Shown here piece by piece: positions 24,001 through 33,899 of a stretch of DNA of 64,000 bases. The position numbers and the translations under genes were made by a program. The notes below the pieces were generated by a model. It worked only from the letters and a program-made list of their open reading frames with translations. It was not told the origin of the DNA and made no database searches. Positions within the stretch are counted from its first letter, which is position 1; the number at the start of each line of letters is the position of its first letter. The stretch comes from Apostichopus japonicus (taxonomy: Eukaryota > Echinodermata > Holothuroidea > Aspidochirotida > Stichopodidae): positions 19,936,999 through 20,000,998 of the forward strand of contig NC_092565.1 of the NCBI RefSeq assembly GCF_037975245.1. The letters run 5' to 3'.

Positions 24001-26718
24001 TGTTTGAGTATTGCGATTGAACGTTAAACTGGTATTTCTCTGATGATTATTATTTCAAACGACTTTATACATAATATCAAATAATTTGAGCGCAATGCCT
24101 TATAAAGGAATATCCCTCCCTAGCCTAAGGATTTATCTTAAGCAAGGAAGGTAAGTTAATGCCCCCCCCCCTCTCCCCATGTGTCAGAAAATTGAATCTA
24201 AAAGTTACCTAAATGAAAGTGACACTAGATTAAGGAGCTTAAAGACAATATGCCGTGTATACAGGTGTAATACATGAACGATTAAACATCCTTTCAATCT
24301 GGATAATTTACCTTTCTGTGCTCCAATGAGAAGCATAGCTATATATAGCCACATAGTTGTCAAGAAAGTCTTTTCTCCAGTCATATACGGTACCAATCAA
24401 TAAACAACAGAATGACTATATTACGCCTAATATATTCAAAGTCAAGCAATGTTCAGTAGCGCTTAGAGTCAAAGAAATGCTCTTGAGAACAGACAAGTTC
24501 CCTTTCACAAGTGTTGACATTATATAGGAGCTCTGTTTTAATGTCAGTGGGTATAAGCATGGAGCTATCCCAGTTTATAGCTCCATGGTATAAGTATGTT
24601 CCAAAGTTCAAGAGCTGCTGCAAACAGAGAACGACCGACGAAGACGGCCATACATGAGAAAACTTCCATTCTGGTTTCTTAAAGAAGATTCATTGTAGAT
24701 GAACGGGAAGAGGAATGTGACTGGATTAAGTCGTAAAAACAAGATGGAGAAAGACCATTGAGAACTTTAATTGTAATTAGTAATTAGCAGAAGTATAAAA
24801 GACTCACGACCGATGATTAATGTCGTTGGTTAACTGTTTGTCTCAACAGCCGAGTGTTAGAGAAATCATTGTGTTTCATGTGCTGTAATATTAATTCCTT
24901 TCAACGTACCATTTAACCTGAACCTTTAATTATGGTTGCAGGCGCGGATTTAGAGGGGGGTCCAGGGGGTCCGGACCCCCCCCCTGCTCTTGGACAACAA
25001 CAAAAAAAAGAGGGGAAAAAAGAGAGAAAAAAAGAGAGAGAAAAAAATAATTAAATTAAACGCCAAATTTAAACATGTAGGACGTCAGAAGGGCGGTTAT
25101 CCTTACAAGTCAGCCAGGTGTGTCTTTTCCGTCAAATGAACTTTAGTGTGCACGTGTGCTACACGTGCCAAAAATGCCTGATATCCCAAGGGATTATTTC
25201 AAACGAGCAATCGCCATACCATTTGTAGATGATGTCTGTTCCCAAATGAAGGAACGTTTCGCCACCGACTCCAACGGTGCAATATTAGCACTATTTACCC
25301 TCATTCCTTCAGTGATGATAAATATGGAGGTATCGGAACTCCCTAAAGTTGTAGAGGGTCTAGTCTTGTACAGAGATGATTTGCCCCGGTTCAAGATTCC
25401 TCCGCACAGAATTGGAAGTATGGCACTCCAAATGTAAGAACAGGCAGAATCCGCCAGATTCACTGTTGCTAGCACTGCACACATGTAACAAAGACCTTTT
25501 CCCTAATTTGGTGGTACTTCTACAGATCGCATGTGTCATTCCGGAGATCGTTTTCTGCGGTGAGAAGGCATAAAACTGTTCTCCAATCAACAATGGGCAA
25601 GGAACGTCTCACAGCTCTTGTTCTCATGAACACGTATTATAACACTCCTATCGACACTGACGAAGTGGTCTGAAAGTTCATTGAGAAACATCCACGGCGT
25701 TTGTTCTCTCCAATCTACCATGAATAGATCATCAATAAAACTAGCTAACTCGTACTGATGCAGATACATTTTGAGTGAGTTTTTGTAGGTGCTTTGCATG
25801 GCTAAATTGAAGGGTGTTCCCTGTTGTACTTAAATATCCAAGAATTTCACAATGGATAGAGGGAAACCCACTCCCCTTAGACCCTAGGATCACTGGAGGC
25901 CAAACCCCTCACCCTTCCAGAATCCTGGATCCGGCCCTGCATCAAACAGTGGTGACGGAACGGGAGAGGGATTGGGGCTAAAGGCATTATGATTTTTGTA
26001 TCATCTCAACTCATCTGATATGTATTACCATATTCCATAGATTTTTTTCCCCTCAACTATTGAGAAATTGCAGACATGAGATCCATATTTTCAGGCTAGG
26101 TACATGCAGCTTAGAATACTCGGGAAGTGCCGTTTCCGGCCATCTGGGGGGTTTGTAAAGCCAAAAATTTTCTGGTACGCTCCGCGCCAACTGATGGTGG
26201 CGCTCCGCTCAGATAGTCTTACGTTCAGGCGCGGCTGGACCAGTCAGACCCCCCCCCCTCCCTGTCACAAATCCTGCATCCGCCCCTGGGTTGGTATCCG
26301 AAAAAAGTTCTGATCCAAGGACTGCCTTCAGTCTGCGAGTACCTTAGGGGAAGACATTTTCCCCTTCTTTTTTTCTTTTTCAGTTTTTCTTTGTTTCTCA
26401 AATTGCAGTTAATAGCCAAGGGCTTTACGAATATAACTGGTTTGGATATTTCGGAAGAATTTATAAAGGTTGCTGAGAAGAAGGGCATCTACAAGAAAAT
26501 AGTTCGTGCTTTCATTGGAACCGACCGCATGCCGTTTGATGACAGTAAGAAACATTTTAATTGTTCCTCGTAAATGTTATCCTATATACATCTGATGGTT
26601 TAATACTTCTAATGATTACATAGCCATATTAAAAATTGCAAGCCATGTTCACTTCTTATTCTAATTTTTCATCACTTTTGATAATTTAAGAGGTACAAGT
26701 ATGTGAAGCGAATTGGTC

Positions 26719-26778
<60 letters not shown>

Positions 26779-28124
26779 TAATGTAGCCATGCGCTGATTT
26801 GCTCATCCATGAGTTTTCGATGACGTAATCATTTCTTTGGCTCGGATTGTTTTTTCTCTTCCTCTGACGACACGTTATTGTTTGATCAATCCAGAAATTG
26901 CCACTCTGAGAGTTACTTGCCGAGTTGGACCAATTCAACATACAGTAAGAATTTAGATTTTACTGCTGGCAGACTCGGTTAGGTGTTTCTCATTAATACC
27001 TCTATACTAGCACGTAGAAATAGCCCTCGACCGTAGGCCTACATGCCAGACGTGTTGTGCGAGAACAATGCCCCGAGTACGAGTAAAATGCCCCGAGTAC
27101 GAGTAAAATGCCCCGAGTACGAGTACAATGCCCCGAGTACGAGTACAATGCCCCGAGTACGAGTAAAATGCCCCGAGTACGAGTACAATGCCCCGAGTAC
27201 GAGTAAAATGCCCCGAGCACGAGTACGAGTACAATGCCCCGAGTACGAGTACAATGTCCCGATGGAGTACAAGTGCATGTACAAACCTATACAAGTACAC
27301 AATAGAGTACTACAAGTCTGGTACATGCAAGCCGATTAGAAATCATTTTTACACAATTAGTCTTAGTAGATGGCAGAGAGTGGATTGGTTGTCTTCTGTA
27401 CGGCCTAATTGGGCAACAATGATAGAAATTGCGTGAGTCTGTGTCGATTCTCATGCAGTACCTCTACATTCCTCCCATAGATGAGTTTGACGCGATAGTT
27501 TGCTGTTCAGGCATCTTGCCAACTCATATCAGTCCTGATGCGTTTCGAGAATGGGTCAGAATATTGAAGCCAGGTAAATTACGTAGGCATTCTCCATGTA
27601 TGCTAAAATAAATGTATATCAGTCGGGAGGGGGAGACAGAGAAACCACCGAAATGAGGGTACCTATACAACAATAACTTCACCGAACCCTTACTTTGAAG
27701 AGGAGGAAGGGGGAGGGGTGATCGGGGAAGTAATTGAATTTCGTTAGTATTTTCTCACGTAAGTGTTTTACATTTGGAATCCGTTTACCAACTTTTCCCT
27801 GATCCCCTTTTTCCTGTCCCTACAGGGTTTAGCTGTTGTAATTAGCAGTAATCATAAATGAGCAAGCTCTTGTTCTTGTCAGAAGAGAATCTAGATTTCT
27901 CTGTCATTTCTACAGGTGGTTTTTTCTCATTTTCAATACGTCGTTGCTACTTGGAAGTGATGCAAGGAGAGGAAGTGTTTTATTCGAAACCCTTTGCCGA
28001 CAAAATCGATGAGGTGTTGCAAGATTTGGAGCAGAACAATAAAGTGGAGATACTACCGAGAAGAGAATGCCCAGAGTATATAGAAAACTCTCCTGCTTAC
28101 TTTTATGTAATAAAAGTGTTATAG
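20870..28124 (+). CDS. METTL27: METTL27-like (WBSCR27-like) class I SAM-dependent methyltransferase, complete
   Basis: Five exons (20870-21004, 23825-23947, 26409-26544, 27481-27573, 27916-28124) with consistent phases give 231 codons, close to the roughly 245 of human METTL27. Seen: motif I VLDCASGTGLVAE (SAM-binding Gly loop, about residues 72-84), GLDISEEFIKVAEKKG (acidic residue ending strand beta-2, binding the ribose), FIGTDRMPFDD, the motif IV region EFDAIVCCSGILPTHI, then WVRILKPGG (the KPGG turn after motif IV), and a C-terminal helix plus strands ending YFYVIKVL. Known of the family: a Rossmann-fold methyltransferase encoded in the Williams-Beuren region in humans; to my knowledge its substrate is not established. 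The ATG at 20870 is the first in the exon and gives the usual short N-terminal helix region. Introns 1-3 hold a fold-back element, an hAT-like element and minisatellites. Confident on family, less on one-to-one orthology. Confidence 0.9.
21339..21377. repeat. Perfect hairpin with CAGGGAGTTG core
   Basis: Arms GTTGTACCAGGGAGTTG (21339-21355) and CAACTCCCTGGTACAAC (21361-21377) with a 5-base loop CATAA, in METTL27 intron 1. The core shares CAGGGAGTTG...CAACTCCCTG with the hairpin at 38188. No flanking direct repeat. Confidence 0.85.
21903..21967 (+). repeat. Fragment of the AGGTCA satellite family
   Basis: GTAAACACGATATCTCAA, GGTCGGACCAATTTCATAT and GGTGTGTAG appear in the same order as in 29206-29270 and in the reverse complement of 44300-44725. 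In METTL27 intron 1. Confidence 0.55.
21976..22118 (+). repeat. 22-bp minisatellite
   Basis: Seven or so copies based on CATTTCGCCCAACCAGCCTG, in METTL27 intron 1. Confidence 0.85.
22391..22753. mobile_element. Non-autonomous hAT-like element (candidate)
   Basis: The left end TAGGGGTGGGCAACC and the reverse complement of the right end (TAGGCATTGGGCAACC) form imperfect inverted ends, followed by GGGCC-rich subterminal sequence. This is typical of old hAT relics. No transposase, and the 8-bp flanks do not match. Confidence 0.5.
23116..23636. mobile_element. Fold-back (long inverted repeat) element in METTL27 intron 1
   Basis: The left arm 23116-23216 and right arm 23517-23636 are imperfect complements over about 100 bases: GAGTGAATGATGTTATTAC pairs with GTAATAACATTATTCACTC, and GCCATCAACATAAG with CTTATGTTGATGGC. 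Both outer ends are bordered by TA. The centre is a tandem array (23310-23525). No coding capacity. Confidence 0.75.
23310..23525 (+). repeat. Tandem array inside fold-back element
   Basis: Four copies of a roughly 60-base unit with AATTTTCTGCAAAATGTT and an ACAACTTA / TTCACTTC alternation. Confidence 0.8.
23825..23947 (+). CDS. METTL27: METTL27-like exon 2 (SAM motif I)
   Basis: The acceptor TTTGCAG ends at 23824 and the donor GTGAGT follows 23947. Its 41 codons include YKGPLYVSTILAEVIKSKDI and the SAM-binding VLDCASGTGLVAEA. It contains no ATG, so an ORF search that requires a start misses it. Confidence 0.9.
24551..24594. repeat. 30-bp perfect hairpin flanked by 7-bp direct repeats
   Basis: Arms CATGGAGCTAT (24558-24568) and ATAGCTCCATG (24577-24587) with loop CCCAGTTT. 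GTATAAG flanks both sides (24551-24557 and 24588-24594). In METTL27 intron 2. Confidence 0.75.
24939..26288. mobile_element. hAT-like DNA transposon with 5-bp target duplication (copy A), in METTL27 intron 2
   Basis: Ends CAGGCGCGGATTTAG at 24939 and, in reverse complement, CAGGGGCGGATGCAG ending at 26288. GGTTG flanks both sides (24934-24938 and 26289-26293). It encloses a broken hAT transposase C-terminus. The right 500 bases match 36406-36900 in inverted orientation. hAT elements usually duplicate 8 bases; a subgroup with 5 is known (hAT5 in Repbase usage, from memory). Confidence 0.8.
25156..25720 (+). pseudogene. Broken hAT-family transposase C-terminal region
   Basis: Frame 1 reads DYFKRAIAIPFVDDVCSQMK to LVLYRDDLPRFKIPPHRI. 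A frameshift leads to ELEVWHSKCKNRQNPPDSLL and LVVLLQIACVIP. A second break is followed by RSFSAVRRHKTVLQSTMGKE and RLTALVLMNTYYN, then an in-frame TGA and KFIEKHPRRL. This is the hAT dimerisation region as found in ZMYM/THAP-like (52 kDa repressor-like) proteins. Two frameshifts and a stop make it non-functional. Confidence 0.8.
26409..26544 (+). CDS. METTL27: METTL27-like exon 3
   Basis: The acceptor ATTGCAG ends at 26408 after a T-rich tract and the donor GTAAGA follows 26544. It encodes LIAKGFTNITGLDISEEFIK and then VAEKKGIYKK...MPFDD. The exon lies only about 120 bases beyond the right end of an inserted hAT-like element. Confidence 0.9.
26722..26777. repeat. (TA)n microsatellite
   Basis: An uninterrupted TA tract in METTL27 intron 3. 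Confidence 0.95.
27067..27262 (+). repeat. 20-bp minisatellite
   Basis: About ten near-identical copies of AATGCCCCGAGTACGAGTAC in METTL27 intron 3. Its reverse complement appears as a short degraded array at 36082-36152. Confidence 0.95.
27481..27573 (+). CDS. METTL27: METTL27-like exon 4
   Basis: The acceptor CCCATAG ends at 27480 and the donor GTAAAT follows 27573. It encodes NEFDAIVCCSGILPTHISPD and then AFREWVRILKP. An alternative AG at 27457-27458 would put a stop in frame, which decides for the later acceptor. Confidence 0.88.
27916..28124 (+). CDS. METTL27: METTL27-like exon 5 and stop
   Basis: The acceptor TCTACAG ends at 27915. It begins GGFFSFSIRRCYLEV, completing the KPGG turn, and ends AYFYVIKVL with TAG at 28122-28124. 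The duplicated 1-kb block starts about 40 bases after the stop. Confidence 0.9.
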
Positions 28125-28164
28125 ACGATTGAATTGGGTTCTAAAAAATTAGTATAAAATTAGG

Positions 28165-29202
28165 ATTAGTATTAAAATGAGTTTTTAAAGTCTGGAGAAG
28201 TGCTACTATCCATCAAATTCCAGGTAAATGTTAAAACAAACAGATTTCATGATCACACTTCACTTGATCCGTAATCTAAATCCTCTACTAAACTCGCTCC
28301 CTGTTGAGATTATCTCTCCCCCCCCCCAACCTACCCCCCTCTCTCTCACTGGTTCAATCCAAACAATTTCAAGACAGTAAACACTTTGCCTTAAGAGAAG
28401 CTGGAACATGTCACATCAACATAAAACAAAAATTTTAACGAACATGAGCAAATATGGCAAAGGTATGATTATGTCCCTGTCTGAAGTTTGTTGATTGTTA
28501 AATTGATTTTCAATAAGTTGTAATAAACAGGATTTTCTTGTTTTTGTAGCTTTTCTGACTATGACTGGATGTTTGTATGGTTGTATGTATGAACATATGG
28601 TTTGTTCTTGTTGTTTATATCAGGGTCTTAAAAATAGCCTGCCAGAAACCCCTCAGTATATTGCTTGAGAGTTTTAACTTATTTTTTTTAAGATCGAAAA
28701 ATGTTTTTTCGTCTCAAGCTAATAATTTTGCTATTATTATTTTCGAATCAAATGTGTATTGGTTGTTAAGATTGCACTTGATCTATCAAAAATCAGGAAG
28801 AAAAGGGTAAAAAATAATAAAAGATTTGAAACTTATGGTTATGTTGCCATGACTACATTGCATCTGTCGTCAACAGAAGTTTGTAATCCATGCTCCAGTT
28901 ATTTCTCCTGTGTCTGTTGTCTGCCCATTACCGGCGAACTGAAAACTTAATACAGTATAAAGATACTTAATCCTCAAATACATTTCATTATAAATTATTT
29001 GCCAAATATTTCCATCTTTTCTGTTGGATTTATTAATCCTCCAGATGCTTTCATTTTCTGCTTTTCAAAAACAAACAAAAACACTTTATTTTTGCTATTT
29101 TTAATATTGAGGCTGATTATAACAGTTGTGAGTAAGTTTTTATGAATCATTACTTTGTATTGTGGGCGTAAAATAAGAGAGATTTATTTATCGTCAACTG
29201 TA
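28165..29202 (+). repeat. Copy 2 of the ~1-kb direct duplication, directly behind METTL27
   Basis: See 12066-13162. It begins about 40 bases after the METTL27 stop, so it probably supplies that gene's 3' UTR, with an AATAAA at 28522-28527. It ends where the AGGTCA satellite begins. Confidence 0.85.
28522..28527 (+). terminator. Possible METTL27 polyadenylation signal
   Basis: The first AATAAA after the stop codon, about 400 bases downstream, within the duplicated block and conserved in the other copy. Confidence 0.35.
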
Positions 29203-29204
29203 AA

Positions 29205-31810
29205 CTGCAACTGTAAACACCGTATCTCAAGGAGGAAAGCTTGGACCAATCTAAAATTTGGTGTATATGAGTACCACATTGAGTAGATGTGCCATTTTTT
29301 TTTTGGTGCCTGTGAAGGTCACCAAAGGTCAGTTAGAGGCCAAAAACCGAAATATTAAAACAAGTAATAACTCCCATTGACAGAGTCCGACATGGTTGAT
29401 ATTTTGGAACTAGTTGTGAATGGGGTAAGGCATCATTTCAAAACATAATGGTCATGTGATCCAAGGTCAACAAAGGTCAATCAGGGGTCAAAAACTAGTA
29501 TTTTTGCAATAACTTGAGAACCAAATGTCCGTCAAGGTTGGGAGTTACGCTATTGTAATCCAGGAGTCGACCCGCATCTAGGTGACCTTTGACCTCAGGT
29601 TGACCTCTGGTGACCTTTATCAGTTTTTGGGGTTGTTTGAATTTTCGTGGCCAAAATCGGATCCCAAAGGTACCTTCCGATCAAAATGGTTCATAGATGA
29701 CCCTTGTGCGACCTTCGTGTGCGAAGTTATCAGAGGTCAATTTTTTTGTTTTTTAATAAGTACAGTTAGGATGGTTGCACAGGCTTGTCATGTTGCTTTT
29801 TGGGATCAGCGTGTCAAACTACATCTGACCGCAAGTTTAAAGGTCAAATTTGGAAAAATATGCTCATTTTAGGAGATACGGGGCAAAACAAATCAAAACC
29901 AAAAAAAGTTTGTCAATATGTTGATATATGATAGAGCTCTTTGTGCTATATAGCAAACCAATTCCAGCTTCAATCGGACACCCAGTTCTCAAGTTATGAG
30001 GGGCCAAAGGTTAGTTTTGATACCTTTCTAGCAATAACATTATGTGTGTACATTGTAGGCCAATCAAATCTTACGACAGAGTGCATCTTATCAAGAGAAA
30101 CATTTTTGATAAAAACCATTAGGTCATCCAAGGTCATTCTAGGTTGATTATGTGCAAAAAACTGTCAGCTTATGCTAATTTTTGCAACAACTTCTAGTCA
30201 CCAAGTCTGACATGGCTGGTATATTAGGACAAGTTGTGAAAGAAATAGGGGCACATTTTCTAAAGTAACTGTGATTTGATCCCAGGTCACCAAAGGTCAT
30301 TTATGGGTCAAAACGTGTTTTTTTCCTCAATAACTTGTGAAACTACCACTGACAGGGTCCGACATGGTTAATATTTTGGGACTAGTTGTGAATGGGGTAA
30401 GGGATTGTTTCCAAACATAATGGTTATATGATTCAAGGTCAACAAAGGTCAATTAGGGGTCAAAAACTAGTATTTTTGCAATAACTTGAGAAACAAATGT
30501 TGATCAAGCTTGGAATTTTAGGAGAGAGTGCACATTTTCAAGGGAAACATTTTTGATGAAAACCATTAGGTCATCCAAGGTCATTCAAGGTTGATTATGT
30601 GCAAAAAACTGCCAAATTATGCTATGTTTTGCAACAACTTCTAGTCACGAAGTCTGACAAACTGGTATATTAGGACAAGTTGTGAATGAAGAAGAGGCAT
30701 GTTTTCCAAAATAATCGTGATGTGATCCAAGGTCACCAATGGTCAATTATGGGTCAAAATGGGGTTTATTTTCTCAATAACTTGTGAAACTACCACTGAC
30801 AGGGTCCGACATGGTTGATATTTGTGGACTAGTTGTGAATGGGGTAAGGGATCGTTTTAAAACATAACGGTTATATGATCAAAGGTCAATTAGGGGTAAA
30901 ACAATAGTATTTTTTGCAATAACTTGAGAACCAAATGTCCGTGAAGGTTGGAATTTTACCACAGAGTGCACATCATTAAGGGGAACATTTTTGATAAAAA
31001 CCATTAGGTCATTCAAGGTCATTCAAGGTTGCTTATGTGCAAAAAACTGCCAAATTATGCTACGTTTTGCAACAACTTCTAGTCACAAAGTCTGTCATGG
31101 CTGATATATTGGGACAAGTTGTGAATGGAGTAGGGTCACGTTTTTAAAAATAATCGTGATGTGATCCAAGGTCACCAAAGGTCAATTATGGGTCAAAATG
31201 TGTGTAAGGATGTATCACCTAAAGGCATCCGTAGTTTTCTCCTTGGTGGGCAGAGGATAAACAACTGCCCATAGTAACAACCCAGTGACCTTTGACCTGG
31301 GTCTATTATATACATCATCCTTTTTTAGACCATGGTGCGTCACATGGTCACAAAGGACACTATTGTTTTACTTTGGTTTATTTTGGGAAAGAACAAGTCC
31401 AGACCTGTTGGGGAGGAGATGTTGGGCAGAACAAAGAAGGTGAGAGGGGGAGAGTAATTGACTTGAAGAGAGGGTGGACTACAGCTAGTGAGGAGATATG
31501 CAGTATTTTCTTATACTCTTGTCAGATTATTTTTAATACCTCAAAGTAGAGATTTACAATAAATTAGAGATGTAGCTTTTACGCTATAATTGATGTCTAT
31601 CTCCATTTTTTGTGTGTGAATTGAACATTCTCAACCCAATGTTCCAGGTGGGAACATTATGACAATGTGTTGTTCGGCAATAACTTGTGAAGCTACCATT
31701 GACAGGGTCCGACATGGTTGATATTTGTGGACTAGTTGTGAATGGGGTAATGGATCGTTTCAAAACATAACGGTCATGTGATCCAAGGTCAGCAAAGGTC
31801 AATTAGGGGT
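29205..31810 (+). repeat. Satellite-like array of ~450-bp units rich in AGGTCA half-sites
   Basis: The marker TCCGACATGGTTGATATTT recurs at 29386, 30358, 30805 and 31708. A second marker, TCTGACATGGCTGGTATATT and variants, recurs at 30206, 30653 and 31091. Spacing fits a unit of about 450 bases. Each unit carries clusters such as CCAAGGTCACCAAAGGTCA. ORFs across it are not conserved between units. Confidence 0.8.
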
Positions 31811-31964
31811 TTAGTGTTATTGTAACAGCGACTTCTGGTTATACTAACAAGCAGAAGTCTAGTGCATTGAAATCATCGAAACCTCAATGCATTTTGCATT
31901 CTGGTTTGTGTGTGTAAACAAGAAAGGACCTCGAACCCAACTCTATGTAACTTTGCGATTAGCG

Positions 31965-32020
31965 ACGCATCGCCAAGTGGTTAGGGTGCCCACATATCAA
32001 GCGGGGTGGGGGAGCTTGGA
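31965..32020 (+). repeat. tRNA-like SINE head remnant
   Basis: CGCCAAGTGGTTAGGGTGCC matches a tRNA A-box context. No B-box follows, because the sequence turns G-rich and is then interrupted by the element beginning at 32039. Confidence 0.4.
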
Positions 32021-32038
32021 ATATATATATATATATAT

Positions 32039-33832
32039 CAGGGGCGTAACCAGGATTTTCTAACCCGGGGGCGCGAATTACTATCTAAGCGGAGCGCCAC
32101 CATCGGTTGGCGGGCAGTGTACAAGAAAATTTTGGGGATTTATACCCCCCAGATCACCGGAAATAGCATTCTCGGGCTTGAAACTGACCAAACAGATGTA
32201 CACATTTGCCTGAGAACCAAGTATTTACATATAGTGTTTCTTTTATCTATAACCTTTTTGAAGATTGTCACCAGTCACACATCATGCTCGACCTCATCAC
32301 ATATCCTGTGGATCATTGCTTTTGTAGGTGATTCTACGTCGCGGCCCACAATACCCGTCAGCCCCACTTTTCAAGGTTTTCAGCCCATTATTTGTTCAGA
32401 ATTTGAAAAATTCACATTTCTTGTGAATAAACTCTCTTCAAAACATACCCATAATGTTGATAAAAATGTCATCTATGGACAACCAATATAGAAAAACCTC
32501 CTTGAACCCCTAACAGACCGGTCAAAATTACACAAGTAGAGGGAAGTATGATGAAGAATGTTGGTCAGAAATTTTAAACACTCTTATAACGGCTATTATA
32601 AAACTTGGTTGAAGGAAATGAAAAATACCAGATATTTCCGAAAGTGAACACTACACACATACGCGTAGAAGGCGGGGGGGGGGGGGGGGGGTTGTACTGA
32701 AAGAAAAATAATTTGCTAAAGGAAATGAATAGTTTAAAAAATATCTCCTTGATAATTAAAATAATGTTCTATGCTTGGCCGACCAATTCGCCATTACTAA
32801 TGTAAAAGAGAATTTGACATAATTGGAGTTGGACCTCCATGCTTTTTCCCCATCCACATAAGACATTTCGTTATTTACATTAGCGGTATACTACGCAATT
32901 TCCACAGACCGTACGATACACGATGGCATGCGATGTAATAACCGACGCTTGCTTATATGATATTGACATTAACATGTTGAACGCGGGCGGAGCGCGCGAA
33001 AAATTTAGGTTATAGTTTTTCAGGCAAGTCGTTACAGACCCCTAAATCGAATTGGGTTCCTATGACTACACACATCGACGGTTTTGAGGCTGTTCATCCT
33101 GGAACCGCCATTTTCATACTCACCGATATGATGTGATATCTGCTGTTTGCTTTACATATTCGAACAGGCGCGTAGCGAATAATTTGCCAAGGGAGGGGCG
33201 AAGCCTGTAGGCAAACCATCTATAAGCGTATAAAGCCACCTTGAGTTGGCGCGAAACGTACAAGAAAATTTTGGCCGAAAATGCCTCCCAGATCATTGGA
33301 AATTATACTTCCCAGGCCTTGTAAGTCGCATCTAAGCATTCTCTATTTTGAAATTACTAGCGATATCATAATAAAATATGCTCGGGGGGGGGGGGGGAGA
33401 GGGGGCGGTCGCCCCTTCCCGAAATGCGTCATGTTCCCCGACGACTCGGTCGAGTTCGAGACCAGCCACAGTTGGTTTCATAGCACAATTGTACACACAC
33501 GCGTTATGATAGAACATATAGATAGGCTACATTAGTGAGAGGGGGAAAAATGGGAAACGTCAAAAATGGAGCTGTCGGTGTAAGGGGTAGGGTGAGACGC
33601 AAGCCCCTTCCGAAATCCTCGATCTGTCACTGGCTACCCGGTCATGTGTATATAATAGGGATCAGCGCTGTAATGATGTCACTGTTCCTCTTTCTCTTCC
33701 CGGTGTCTTGGCGTTTTTGTTTTACTCCCTCCTTTTTCTTTTTCCTTCCTTCCTCTCCTCCTCCTCTTTTTCCCCCTTTTTTCCTCTTTTTTTTCTCTCC
33801 TTTTTTCTTACCCCCCCCCCCCGGATACGCGC

Positions 33833-33835
<3 letters not shown>
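32039..33835. mobile_element. hAT-like composite element (copy C) inserted in a TA tract
   Basis: The left end is CAGGGGCGTAACCAGG, and the right end read in reverse complement is CAGGCGCGTATCCGG. Both flanks read TATAT, though in TA-rich sequence this is ambiguous. It carries the shared subterminal core at 32079-32178. A second left-type end (CAGGCGCGTAGCG) at 33165 with a partial core at 33243-33330 suggests two nested or joined elements. No transposase is recognisable. Confidence 0.6.
32676..32693 (+). repeat. G-homopolymer of about 18
   Basis: The longest of many G- or C-runs in the window, within copy C. Confidence 0.9.

Positions 33836-33889
<54 letters not shown>
33836..33889. repeat. 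(TA)n microsatellite
   Basis: Begins exactly at the right border of the element ending at 33835. Confidence 0.95.
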
Positions 33890-33892
<3 letters not shown>

Positions 33893-33899
33893 CATATTT

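Noticed and set aside
25587-25799. Minus-strand ORF with FIDDLFMVD, resembling a Penelope-like reverse transcriptase motif
   Set aside because: The plus strand of the same bases encodes the recognisable hAT C-terminus (RSFSAVRRHK...KHPRRL). The RT resemblance is too short.
29582-29872. 96-codon ORF in the AGGTCA satellite
   Set aside because: Not preserved in other units of the same array.
32006-32491. 161-codon ORF
   Set aside because: It runs across a transposon end and its core motif, without a domain.
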